Assembly: GCA_001599595.1 (NCBI GenBank) | Contig: BCHH01000014.1 | Coordinates: forward strand, 133,587-197,586 | Length of the DNA stretch: 64,000 nt | Reading direction: 5' to 3' | Source: Beverwykella pulmonaria | Taxonomy: Eukaryota; Ascomycota; Dothideomycetes; Pleosporales; Melanommataceae | Shown here: piece after piece, positions 43,931 through 53,582 of the stretch | How positions within the stretch are numbered: the stretch's first letter is position 1 | How the letters are laid out: each line of letters opens with the position of its first letter | Program-made: the position numbers and the translations under genes | Notes under the pieces: generated by a model | Database searches by the model: none | What the model saw: the letters and a program-made list of their open reading frames with translations, nothing else | Told to the model about the DNA's origin: nothing

Positions 43931-46900
43931 ATGCGACTCTTGAAGCGCTTACCGGGCGGCGGCTTCCAGCTGATTTCCTTCAACGACGATGACCCCCCTC
44001 CGTATGCCATCTTATCGCACACCTGGACCGAGGGTCAAGAAGTCACATACAATGAGTTTGTGGCCGGTACAGGCAAGGACAAGACTGGCTACGCCAAAAT
44101 CCGCTTCTGTGGTGAACAAGCTGTCAAGGATGGCCTAGAGTACTTCTGGGTCGACACCTGCTGCATCGACAAGTCTACCAGCGATGAGCTTAGCACAGCT
44201 ATCAACTCTATGTTCCGCTGGTACCAGCGTGCATCCAGGTGCTATGTGTACCTATCGGATGTCGTTATGCCGGACGAGGTTGCTGATACTGAGGCCTTCT
44301 GGATAACGTGGAAAGAAGCTTTTCGAAGGAGCCGATGGTTCACGCGAGGCTGGACGTTACAAGAGCTGCTAGCGCCGGCGAGCGTCGATTTCTTCTCTAA
44401 GGAGGGCAAGCGGCTGGGTAGCAGAATATCGTTGGAACAGGAAATCCATGAGATCACCAAGGTTCCGATCAGAGGGTTAAGAGGACAAAGTCTCTCCGAG
44501 TTCAGTGTTGAGGAGCGAATGAGCTGGGCGGCCAAACGCACAACAACGTTGAAGGAGGACAAAGTGTACTGTTTGCTAGGAATTTTCGGGGTGTTCTTAT
44601 CGCTTATATATGGAGAAGGAGAAGCGTACGCGACCTTACGGCTGAGAGAGGAGATACAGAAGCGGCAGGAAGGGCGGGGGGCGGAAACGCTGCATGACTT
44701 GTCTGGTGCGTCCTAGTTCTGACAAAGGAGCATTCTCTACATGAATACCACTAACGATATATAGCGTCTTCGTTGTTGCCTTTTCCAAGAAACGAACTAT
44801 TCGTCGGACGAGAAGACCAGCTTCGATCTCTTGAACAATACTTCCTTTTCCCCAATACCCACCGACGCATGACATTATATGGATTGGGAGGTTGCGGGAA
44901 GTCAGCACTTGCCCTTGAGTTTGCATATCGCGTGCTGGCGAGGCATGCTAAATGTCTGGTCTTCTGGGTGCCTGCCATCAGCCAAGAGGTCTTTGAACTT
45001 GCCTATCGAGAGATTGGTATCCGCCTCCATATACCAGGGATCGCCGATGACAACGCAGACATTAGGAAGCTTGTTAGCGAGACACTGAGCTCAGGAAGCT
45101 TGGGCGACTGGCTGATGATTGTCGATAATGCCGATGACCCTGGAGTTCTGTTAGGTACCGCAAATGACGACCCGATGTCGGCTCGACTAAGTGACTGCCT
45201 CCCGCACACCAATAGAGGCAGCATCCTCTTCACCACTCGTAGTAGGAAGACGGCCGGGGATTTAACGCAGAGTAGTGTTTTGAAGCTGAATGATATGAGT
45301 ACAGCTGAAGCTAGGCAGCTGCTAGCACGACGGTTAACGAAGCAAGCATTGCTTAATGACGAAATGGCTGTTGACGAATTGCTAGAGATACTTACATATC
45401 TACCGCTTGCCATTGTGCAGGCAGCCGCTTTCATCAACAATAACGATATATCAGTAACTGAGTATATATCATTGTTCCGGCATACTGGCACGGAGATCGA
45501 GCTCCTTAGCGAGCGTTTTGAAGACCCTAGCAGATACCGAGAGATGGATAACACAATTGCAAAGACGTGGCATATCTCCTTCGATCAGATACGTAGGCAA
45601 GACTGGCTTGCTGCGGAGTATCTTTCATTTATGGCGTGCATTGATTGTATCGACATTCCCCAGTCGCTATTACCTCCTGGAGGCTCCTTGGTGCAGCAAG
45701 TGAAAGCGCTTGGAACCCTAACAGGATACGCATTTGTCACAGAGCGCCAACGGACGGTAAACGGGCTAGATAGAGAGAGGTTATTCAATATGCACCAGCT
45801 AGTCCACATGGCGTCTATCTGGTGGCTGAACAGCCACGATGAGCGGGTGACTTGGGCGGGCAGGGCAGTGGCCCGGCTTGAGGAGCTAGTACCGCACGGC
45901 GGTTATGAGAGGATGGAAATATGGACGATGTATCTCCCGCACGCAATGTATGTGGCTGGACTTCACAACACAGTGGACGAGACAGCAAGGGCTTCGCTTC
46001 TAAATCGGGTGGGAAAGTGTCAAGCAAGCCTTGGGCAATATTTAGCAGCAGAGACAACGCACCAACGCGTATTATCATTGAGGGAAAAGATATTAGGAGA
46101 AGGGCATCACTGGACACTTGCAAGTATGAATGAAGTGGCAGTAGCACTTGACGGCCAAGGCAAGTATGAGGAGGCGGAATCAATAAACAGGCAGACGCTG
46201 GCGCGGACGGAGAAGGTGCTTGGGCCTGAGCATCCATCCACGCTGACGAGCATGAGCAACTTGGCGCTCGTGCTGGGGCGCCAAGGCAAGTACGAGGAGG
46301 CGGAATCAATGAACAGGCAGACGCTGGCGCGGAGNNNNNNNNNNNNNNNNNNNNNNNNNNNNNNNNNNNNNNNNNNNNNNNNNNNNNNNNNNNNNNNNNN
46401 NNNNNNNNNNNNNNNNNNNNNNNNNNNNNNNNNNNNNNNNNNNNNNNNNNNNNNNNNNNNNNNNNNNNNNNNNNNNNNNNNNNNNNNNNNNNNNNNNNNN
46501 NNNNNNNNNNNNNNNNNNNNNNNNNNNNNNNNNNNNNNNNNNNNNNNNNNNNNNNNNNNNNNNNNNNNNNNNNNNNNNNNNNNNNNNNNNNNNNNNNNNN
46601 NNNNNNNNNNNNNNNNNNNNNNNNNNNNNNNNNNNNNNNNNNNNNNNNNNNNNNNNNNNNNNNNNNNNNNNNNNNNNNNNNNNNNNNNNNNNNNNNNNNN
46701 NNNNNNNNNNNNNNNNNNNNNNNNNNNNNNNNNNNNNNNNNNNNNNNNNNNNNNNNNNNNNNNNNNNNNNNNNNNNNNNNNNNNNNNNNNNNNNNNNNNN
46801 NNNNNNNNNNNNNNNNNNNNNNNNNNNNNNNNNNNNNNNNNNNNNNNNNNNNNNNNNNNNNNNNNNNNNNNNNNNNNNNNNNNNNNNNNNNNNNNNNNNN

Positions 46901-47226
46901 NNNNNNNNNNNNNNNNNNNNNNNNNNNNNNNNNNNNNNNNNNNNNNNNNNNNNNNNNNNNNNNNNNNNNNNNNNNNNNNNNNNNNNNNNNNNNNNNNNNN
47001 NNNNNNNNNNNNNNNNNNNNNNNNNNNNNNNNNNNNNNNNCTGGCGCGGAGGGAGAAGGTGCTTGGGCTTGAGCATCCAGACACGCTGATGAGCATGAGC
47101 AACTTGGCGGGAGTGCTAGACAGCCAAGGCAAGTACGAGGAGGCGGAATCGATAAACAGGCAGACGCTAGCGCGGAGGGAGAAGGTGCTTGGGCCTGAGC
47201 ATCCAGATACATTGACGAGCGTGTAG
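43931..47226 (+). CDS. HET / NB-ARC / TPR NOD-like receptor
   Basis: Exon 1 (43931-44705) encodes a HET domain: YAILSHTW, EVTYNEF, YFWVDTCCIDK, the SMFRWYQRASRCYVYLSD block and RGWTLQELLAP. A 59-bp phase-1 intron (44706-44764, branch CTAAC) joins it to the NB-ARC part: P-loop GLGGCGKS near residues 298-305, Walker B LMIVDNAD near 375-382, RSILFTTR-like sensor and LPLAIVQAA (GLPLA-type). After residue about 674 come kinesin-light-chain-type TPRs of 42 residues. The family mediates heterokaryon incompatibility and probably immune-like non-self recognition, with HET as the death effector. The frame is read through a 706-bp N-run, so the 1078-residue length is nominal. It stops at 47226 within coding-like DNA (see the tail entry), so the allele may be truncated. 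Confidence 0.88.
46141..47226 (+). repeat. 126-bp TPR-coding tandem repeats interrupted by gap
   Basis: Each 126-bp unit encodes 42 residues (GKYEEAESINRQTLAR, REKVLGPEHPDTL, SMSNLA). Units start their CAAGTA word at 46161, 46287 and 47130. The first two are exactly 126 bp apart and differ by few bases, so the array is young or homogenised. The distance across the gap (843 bp) is not a multiple of 126. Confidence 0.9.
46335..47040. other. Assembly gap (706 N)
   Basis: A run of undetermined bases inside the TPR array, most likely where near-identical repeats could not be assembled. Its length is not a whole number of repeat units, so it is probably an estimate and the real copy number is unknown. 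Confidence 0.97.
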
Positions 47227-47433
47227 TGCCTCGCTCACCTCCTTGCGGAATGACGTCGCTACAACGAATCCCTTATTCTATATGAAAGAGCGTGCGCTAC
47301 GTACTATATCGTCCTTGAAATGGATCATCCGACCACCCGCGCCTGTCATCAACATCATGTCTACATACTTGCAGCGCAAGAACAGGATCAGGTTGCTATT
47401 TCCCCGGGGATACTGGATAGCGATGTAACTTAG
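47227..47433 (+). pseudogene. Untranslated coding tail of the receptor
   Basis: Past the TAG at 47224 the same frame continues as protein-like text: CLAHLLAE, a TGA at 47254, RRYNESLILYERACATYYIV, DHPTTRACHQHH, then a normal stop at 47431. This matches the way such TPR receptors usually end (a last divergent TPR). Only two in-frame stops break it and no frameshift is present. One stop can be explained by CGA to TGA (C to T); the other replaces a likely Tyr codon. Readthrough or a sequencing error remain possible. Confidence 0.65.
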
Positions 47434-48034
47434 GTATACGCACTGGCGAAGTGTCTAAGTTGTCGTGAGGGTTAGCGAGGATTTAGTACCCGCCCTCTCA
47501 CACATGTAATAATATGTATGGAAGTCGCACGGATAGCGCTAGTCGCCTATTCATGGAGGGCCGTGTAATGGAAGCCCAAAGTTCTTCACAAAATTAGAGG
47601 TAGAGATGAAGTTAGCCCTGGAGGCTGATGTCAGGAAGCACTTATTCTCACGGGTATGCCCCGTTAGACTGTACTACATATACTCAATGAAACTGCATAA
47701 TAGACGTCTGAGGTGTTTGTCAATGACTAGAAACTAAATATCCACAAAGGAAGTGCTAGTAATGACCGCTTTCGTGAAGCATGTCACGGAAATTAGAGAT
47801 ACGTGAGACCGCCAACGCCAATGCGATGCATCGAAATCATGAAGAAGCCAACATGCTCATGTAGTAATGCTCAGAAATACTACGAAAGACTCCACCATAC
47901 CACCTCCAAGCGAAAATTCGAAAAGAGGCAAGCCGTTCCAGACCGAGGGGCGGAAGTATCATGTCCAAGTCACTGACTCCTGCTATATCCGCGAAACGAA
48001 TTCTGGATCACTCGTCGAAGGGCATCAACCCCCA
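47434..48034. other. Convergent intergenic region
   Basis: 3' flanks of the receptor gene and of the minus-strand SLP1-like gene. An 82-codon frame at 47867-48115 overlaps the latter and has no domain. Nothing else is seen. Confidence 0.5.
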
Positions 48035-51000
48035 TCATCCAGCAACAAACAACCCCTCCCCATCATCATCTCCAGGACTGTCATCCGGACCATCATAGCT
48101 CTCTGCCCGCCTTAGCGGAGACCTCCTCTTCCTCCTCTCTTTTCCCATCCTTCTCTCCCTCTGAGCTCCATTTCCCTGCTTTTCAGCCCTCAGCATATCA
48201 ACTGCCCGGTCGACCTCCTCCCACGACGGTCTACTATCTCGAGTCCCGTTGGGAGTAGCCGGGCCAGACTGAGTTTCCAGGACTTCCACCCTCTTGGCTT
48301 GGTCGCCGAGGTTATACTCAGCCTGCTCGTCTGTAGGCGTGAGAAGTCCAATGTCTGTGTCCTCGGCCATGTCTGTGCCGTTGGGTTGCTCGGGTGATGA
48401 TGCGAGATCGTGGCCTAGGCTCATGGTAGCATTGGGTGTCTCTGGTGTAGGTAGGCTGTACTCTATGGTTGGGCTGCGGTGGCCATCTGTTTCCACGTCG
48501 GACAGTTGGTTGGCTCCGTCGCTGAGACCAACAGACGTGTCGCTGCGCCACATATTCCGGAATGTGCGTCTACGCCGGCTACTTCCAGACATAGCAGGAG
48601 TGCCAGGCGGGGAGTCCAAGAACTGCGAGTATTTGTGACCGATTTGTTGGGCGAGGGGTATGCTAGTATCGGACTGAGCACCCAGTGTTCCTGATCGAAC
48701 AAAGAGAACGAGGCCAAGACAAAGCAGCAGAAGAGTGGACTGCACAACAGCCATTCTCTTCTGCCAGACGAGTTCGTCAGCAACCAGACTTAGCCTGGTT
48801 CCAATCTCTCCAATCTCTGACCTCTGTCTCTCCTTCATGCTCTCGAGTTCCATGATTGTGCTCTGCCACATTTGGTCATATAGGCTTCTGTAAGCCTTGA
48901 GCTCTTGCATGACGGTGCTGTTCAGGTGATCCAGAAACTTTTCCGTTTTAGAGAGTTGCCTCTTCTCGACTTTGATGAAGGCATCGCGAAGGATACGAGA
49001 CTGCTCTTCGATATATTGGAGCGATAGTGTACTATTGGCTTCCAAATGCTGTAGGCGTTTATGTATAGATTTAAAAAATGATTCTTGGGTTGTTGGTGCT
49101 GCAGGATTTGGCTGCGTGCCTGACGGACTGCGTGACTGAGAACCGTTGGCGGTGGAATTCGATGCGGCTTTGATGGGCGAGCTTCCCGAAGAGCCGCCCC
49201 CCGACCCACTGACAAGAGGCTTAACGCTGCCCTTGCCATTTTGTCCAGACGCAGCGGTAGCATTGACTTTCTTCACTTCAGCTTCCGAACTATGAGATGA
49301 TGCTGTTTCTGATGAATGCGTCCCTGGAGGGGACTCAGTCCCTTTGCTGTGTCCAATCGGTGTGGTCTTCGTCTCCTTTGTTTCACTGGAGCTTTTCGAA
49401 GATGATGATGATGGTGGTGTTGATGATGACGATGTGCTTGATTTCACACTTTCGCTTTCGCTTTCAAGCGATGCGGCCGCGATATTGCTTGGAGGTGACG
49501 CCTCCGCAGAATCCATGGGAACTTGCTTAGAAGTCCCATATTCCGAATCCACGCCAGTGCGATGGCTGGGAGACTCTACAGGCTCACCAGATTCTGATGT
49601 GTCGTCTGCGTGGGTCGGTAGTGCAGAGCCCGCATCTTTGCCCTGCTCAATGGGGACGTAATCAGTAGGCATCTGATTGATGTCTTTGGACAAAGGTACA
49701 GCGGTCTTGACGGGTTCCCCTTCAGCAGCCTCAATAGGCTCAGCAAAATCGTCATCGCCCCTAGCCTCCTCCTCTTCACGTCTAAACTGCTCCATCATAG
49801 TCGTTCCATGTACTCGTAACAAGCTCAACGGGCAATAGTATTCGTTGCCATAATGCGTAAGAAACTCAATTCGTAAATATCGTGCCCATATTTGGGGTTC
49901 TGTGACGAGGAATGGCTGGATGTCTCGTGAATTTCGTGCCTCGAAAGTCCCCAGGGTTCGCCATCGATCCATCTTCACTGGATATCGATCCGAGACGCTC
50001 ACACTGAAATGGCGGAACATGGAAGAGAAGAACTCATAGTTTGCGAGAACGATAGTGTCAACGAGGATGTCGTCACACAGTTCGACGATGATGAACTTGT
50101 TCTGGGCGGAGCATTCGTTCAGCATGTAGCTGTCCTTGTGTTCAACGAGCACGGACGAGGAACTCTTTGCTTTCGAGTTTGTCTTGAGCACGGTGGCTGC
50201 ACAGTCGAAAGAGGCGTAGTTGAACCGTTCCTTGCAGGTCTTTCCAGCATCTTTGCTCAGCGCCCAGGAGCTTGGGGCTGCATTGTCTTTGTCTCCGGCA
50301 GCTTTTGTACCCTGCACTTCGTTTCCATCTTCTGAAGGACTGCTGGATCCTTCCTCTCCGTTTGGGACGTTGCCAAAGCCGCTGAAGTCTATCTCGATCT
50401 CCGCCTCGTCTCCAAGCGAGTCCAAGGCGTTGACATCGACTGGTCGCCGTCGTGCCCTCACCTCGGACGAAGCAGCTCGTCCTTGTCCGACCCCCTCTGG
50501 GGATTGGCCCGCGCGGACAAGATTCTTCTTCTTCCACTCTTCAAAAGATAGGAAATTGTCGTTATCAAAGGGGGAATCCACCTCAAGCTCAGCTTCTGGC
50601 TGCGTGCTGGGGGTGCCGGTCGCCGTCTCCTCTGGTTGTGCATCCGCCGACAATGAAGCATTCTGCCGCTTCGCTTCTGCCCCATGATTTACATCTCGTT
50701 CTTCTACCTCAGGTATAGCCACCAGAGGAGCGGGTGATCGTATTCCTTCCACACCTAACCCCGCCGTTGACGCCGCGGGCGTAGGCGCCGACCAGCTCGT
50801 CTTCAGACATTGTTGCGGCAGCGTGTGCGTAATATAGTTGATGGTGCGAAAGGGACATGTCGACTCGGAAGAGGAAGCGGCGGGCGACTTCAGCGAGGAG
50901 ACCGTGGCAGGTGAAGTCGTGGATGGGCTACTTGACGCCGTGGCAGAAGGGGGAGCGCTGGACTCGGCGAGCGTGGTCTCATTCGCGGGTTGCGCGAATG

Positions 51001-51070
51001 CTGGAGTGCCGCTGCAGACGAGCAGAAGGAGAGTCCATTTGCGGAACTGTGCGCCAATCGTCGTGGGCAT
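48035..51070 (-). CDS. SLP1: SLP1/SUN-like ER membrane glycoprotein
   Basis: Single exon, 1011 residues from ATG 51070 (MPTTIGAQF), which puts a signal peptide (RKWTLLLLVCSGTPAFA) at the very start; an in-frame ATG at 51205 would bury it. A Ser/Thr-rich lumenal region precedes the SUN-like (Sad1/UNC-like) domain at residues about 278-423: KERFNYASFDCAA, FIIVELCDDILVDTIVLANYEFFSS, ARYLRIEFLTHYGNEYYCPLSLLRVHG. A long Ser-rich stretch and a coiled coil (residues about 680-760) lead to one membrane helix (MAVVQSTLLLLCLGLVLFV, near 772-790) and a cytosolic basic tail. Yeast Slp1 works with Emp65 to protect soluble folding proteins in the ER; orthology is inferred from this layout. Confidence 0.87.
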   Translation of the reverse strand: MPTTIGAQFRKWTLLLLVCSGTPAFAQPANETTLAESSAPPSATASSSPSTTSPATVSSLKSPAASSSESTCPFRTINYITHTLPQQCLKTSWSAPTPAASTAGLGVEGIRSPAPLVAIPEVEERDVNHGAEAKRQNASLSADAQPEETATGTPSTQPEAELEVDSPFDNDNFLSFEEWKKKNLVRAGQSPEGVGQGRAASSEVRARRRPVDVNALDSLGDEAEIEIDFSGFGNVPNGEEGSSSPSEDGNEVQGTKAAGDKDNAAPSSWALSKDAGKTCKERFNYASFDCAATVLKTNSKAKSSSSVLVEHKDSYMLNECSAQNKFIIVELCDDILVDTIVLANYEFFSSMFRHFSVSVSDRYPVKMDRWRTLGTFEARNSRDIQPFLVTEPQIWARYLRIEFLTHYGNEYYCPLSLLRVHGTTMMEQFRREEEEARGDDDFAEPIEAAEGEPVKTAVPLSKDINQMPTDYVPIEQGKDAGSALPTHADDTSESGEPVESPSHRTGVDSEYGTSKQVPMDSAEASPPSNIAAASLESESESVKSSTSSSSTPPSSSSSKSSSETKETKTTPIGHSKGTESPPGTHSSETASSHSSEAEVKKVNATAASGQNGKGSVKPLVSGSGGGSSGSSPIKAASNSTANGSQSRSPSGTQPNPAAPTTQESFFKSIHKRLQHLEANSTLSLQYIEEQSRILRDAFIKVEKRQLSKTEKFLDHLNSTVMQELKAYRSLYDQMWQSTIMELESMKERQRSEIGEIGTRLSLVADELVWQKRMAVVQSTLLLLCLGLVLFVRSGTLGAQSDTSIPLAQQIGHKYSQFLDSPPGTPAMSGSSRRRRTFRNMWRSDTSVGLSDGANQLSDVETDGHRSPTIEYSLPTPETPNATMSLGHDLASSPEQPNGTDMAEDTDIGLLTPTDEQAEYNLGDQAKRVEVLETQSGPATPNGTRDSRPSWEEVDRAVDMLRAEKQGNGAQRERRMGKERRKRRSPLRRAESYDGPDDSPGDDDGEGLFVAG

Positions 51071-52046
51071 TGCTTGGGTGCATAGCTTATCCAAGCCGCG
51101 TGCGTTGCGAATGGGGCTGTCCGGTGTCGTGTAAAGAGACCATGGGCAGCTGTAGATGAAGAGCAGGGCGCAGGGCGGTGTGCGATTGTAATTGCGAAGA
51201 AACACGTCTTTGCCAGGGTGTACAATTCACCGCTCTGCATGCCTGCCTTTGTCCAGGCGGTGCCCGGTGCTCGCCGTGCCAAGAATCTGTATTCACCACA
51301 TCACCCAGATCAGGCTGACTAACGCTGTCGTATATGCTAATCTTGTTCCATAACTTTTGGGTATCCTCATCGTGTCTACCGTTACAAAATAGTGTTACAA
51401 CGAGGTCTAGGAGCGAATGAATATCAGACACCGCACGCAGACCTCACAGATGCAAATCGGCGCAGTGTGAAAACCTAATCTCGTAAAAAGCGTGTGCCCC
51501 TCCCAAATGCGCTTAAGGCGCGGCACACCCTGCACGCTCCACATACAGACATTCATGCGTGCTAGTCATCATGAGCAAAAGAAAATGAGAACCGTAAAAC
51601 CGAGCGCAAATACGACAAATGATCCTGCCCGAGCGAGTGCAATCCCGCCACACCGCCGCCCATATCCTGCCCAATCCATCTCTTAACGAGCCAAACTTCA
51701 GAGGTCCGCCCGCCATCCTCTACGTCTTTGATGTCTTTGTGTTGTCCTGGGAAACGCCGTGCTGATAATGGTACCGAACGCCAAAACTAAAGTATGCCAA
51801 CAGCGTCGAAATGGCAGGATTCGCTATGCTGCTGCATCATGCATGAAAAGGGTACGCCTTGCCCCAAACCGTTGTCGCTGAGTTGTGAGAAGTGAATATT
51901 ATCGTTAGATACCGGGCCGGGAGTCTAGCAGGCGACATGCGTTGAGATAGATCCATATTAGAGGGCAATGGTATGGAAAAGGCCTCGGACTGGGAATATT
52001 ACGCCTCGCCTCAGTCCGACAGCTGCGAGTAGCGGTCTTGAAATTT
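51071..52046. other. Intergenic region, tandem minus-strand genes
   Basis: Promoter and leader of the SLP1-like gene, and the 3' flank of the HAL4-type kinase gene. Frames of 60-130 codons here are GC-rich shadows without domains. Confidence 0.5.
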
Positions 52047-53582
52047 TTAGAAGCCTTCGTCGCCCGCCCGACAGACTTTGATCTCCTTGACCCACTCGGA
52101 GAAGAGCACTTGGTGAGCCGTGAGACGACGCGTGGGGTTGGGGTCAAGGATAGAGTAGATGACATTCCGGCATTGACGCTGATGCTGGGTTAGCGATGCA
52201 ACTGTAGGGCAGGAATGAGGTTGACTTACCCTTCGGAGCACTTCTATAGGTCTATAGCCAGCCTCTTCTTTTCGGTCTTCCAAGTAACGGTCAAAGAACT
52301 CGTCTTCGCCCCTCTGCGCAACCCGCCAGAGGTGGCGACCTGTCCTCATAGCCATGTAGATGATACCACAAGCCCAGACGTCGACGGCGCGAGGATCAAA
52401 CTCCCGGTCAACGTATTCCTCGGGGGCGATATAGGGAGCCGAGCCACACAACCCCGCGGTCATGTGGGCTTCCTTTTCCCAGGCCATACGGAAGCATTCG
52501 CCATTGCCGAAATCGGTAATCTTGATCGATCCGTGCTGGGTCAAGAGAAGGTTCTCCGGTTTCAGGTCGCGGTGGGCCACGCCCATCTCGTGCATGTACT
52601 CGACACCTCGCATGAGCTGCTTGAAGAAACAGTCGGCCTCGAGCACCTCGAGTTGGCCAGCCGCGAGGACGAGAGTGTACAAGTCGCCCCCAGAGCAGTA
52701 CTCCATGACTTCGCAGTAGATGCCTTTCTCATCCTGGAGGAGATCCAAAGTGTTGATAACGTTCGGGTGTTGCATGGAAGAGGATATACAAAACTCGGCC
52801 GTCAGACGCTTCTGGTACTTTTTGGCAGACTCTCCAGGACGCTGCTTGAATTCTTTCACAGCAAACAGCTGTTCGCGCTTAGGGTCCTTCGCGTCGATCT
52901 TGTGGGCGACACGGACAACGCCGAAAGCGCCGCGTCCGACAACTTCCTGGCATTTGCCGTATTTCTGAACCAGCGTTTGAGAAGTATGATTGGCGGAGCT
53001 CTTCTGTTCGGCGAGCTTTTCTTTTTCGTTGCGCATGACGTCAACCCAGTTCGCCATCAAACTGAGAGGCTGATCATCGTGGTGGCCTTCCTTTTTCTTG
53101 CCCAACATCAGGTTCTGGAACATGTCGGACAATTTTTCCTGGCGCTTCGCAACCTTGAGATGGTGCTCGTGTGTGCCATCCTCATTGACCCAGTAGCGCC
53201 TGTACGGGACAGGCGATGATGCTTCCTTGCCCTTGGTCACTGAAGCCTGGCGCGCAGGCGGAGGCCGGGGGGCGGCCACACCACCATTCACGGCTGCGAG
53301 TTCTGCATTTTTCTCGTAGAGGGTTGCTCGTGTAGCCTCTCTGCTTTCCTCCCGCCGACCGAACATGCCGCTGATGCGCGACGTCATTGTCGGCTTTTTT
53401 GGTTTCAAAAGCGCATCGCCATTTACTTGGCTGCCGTTCGTTCCGGCGCCGGTGGGAGGGGGCAGAGCAAAGTTATCGGGCTGGGAGTGCAGCGAGGAAG
53501 CGGTGGACGCGGAAGGGACCGGGGATTCGGCGGGTTTTGTGGTGGCGGGTGCCTGGGGACTGTTGCTGACCGGGGTCGCCAT
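52047..53582 (-). CDS. HAL4/SAT4-type serine/threonine protein kinase
   Basis: Two exons (52230-53582 and 52047-52178) give 494 residues. The disordered Pro/Ser-rich N terminus ends in PYRRYWVNEDGTHEHHLKV, a mark of the Hal4/Sat4-like kinases. The kinase domain starts near residue 206 with GRGAFGVVRVAHK, has AVKEF (ATP Lys), HRDLKPENLLL near 334, ITDFGNGECFR near 354 and CGSAPYIAPEEY. In yeast these kinases control potassium uptake and nutrient permease stability at the plasma membrane. The 51-bp intron (52179-52229, GTAAGT...CAG) contains no stop and keeps the frame, so an unspliced 511-residue form would also be translated; the spliced form fits the family better, joining VLRR to RQCRNVIYSIL in subdomain XI. 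Confidence 0.88.
   Translation of the reverse strand: MATPVSNSPQAPATTKPAESPVPSASTASSLHSQPDNFALPPPTGAGTNGSQVNGDALLKPKKPTMTSRISGMFGRREESREATRATLYEKNAELAAVNGGVAAPRPPPARQASVTKGKEASSPVPYRRYWVNEDGTHEHHLKVAKRQEKLSDMFQNLMLGKKKEGHHDDQPLSLMANWVDVMRNEKEKLAEQKSSANHTSQTLVQKYGKCQEVVGRGAFGVVRVAHKIDAKDPKREQLFAVKEFKQRPGESAKKYQKRLTAEFCISSSMQHPNVINTLDLLQDEKGIYCEVMEYCSGGDLYTLVLAAGQLEVLEADCFFKQLMRGVEYMHEMGVAHRDLKPENLLLTQHGSIKITDFGNGECFRMAWEKEAHMTAGLCGSAPYIAPEEYVDREFDPRAVDVWACGIIYMAMRTGRHLWRVAQRGEDEFFDRYLEDRKEEAGYRPIEVLRRVSQPHSCPTVASLTQHQRQCRNVIYSILDPNPTRRLTAHQVLFSEWVKEIKVCRAGDEGF

Noticed and set aside
45815..47212. 465-codon minus-strand frame through the gap
   Set aside because: Antisense to the TPR array and mostly undetermined bases; Ser/Ala/Pro-rich shadow.
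52215..53219. 334-codon plus-strand frame
   Set aside because: Antisense to the HAL4-type kinase domain, which carries all kinase motifs.
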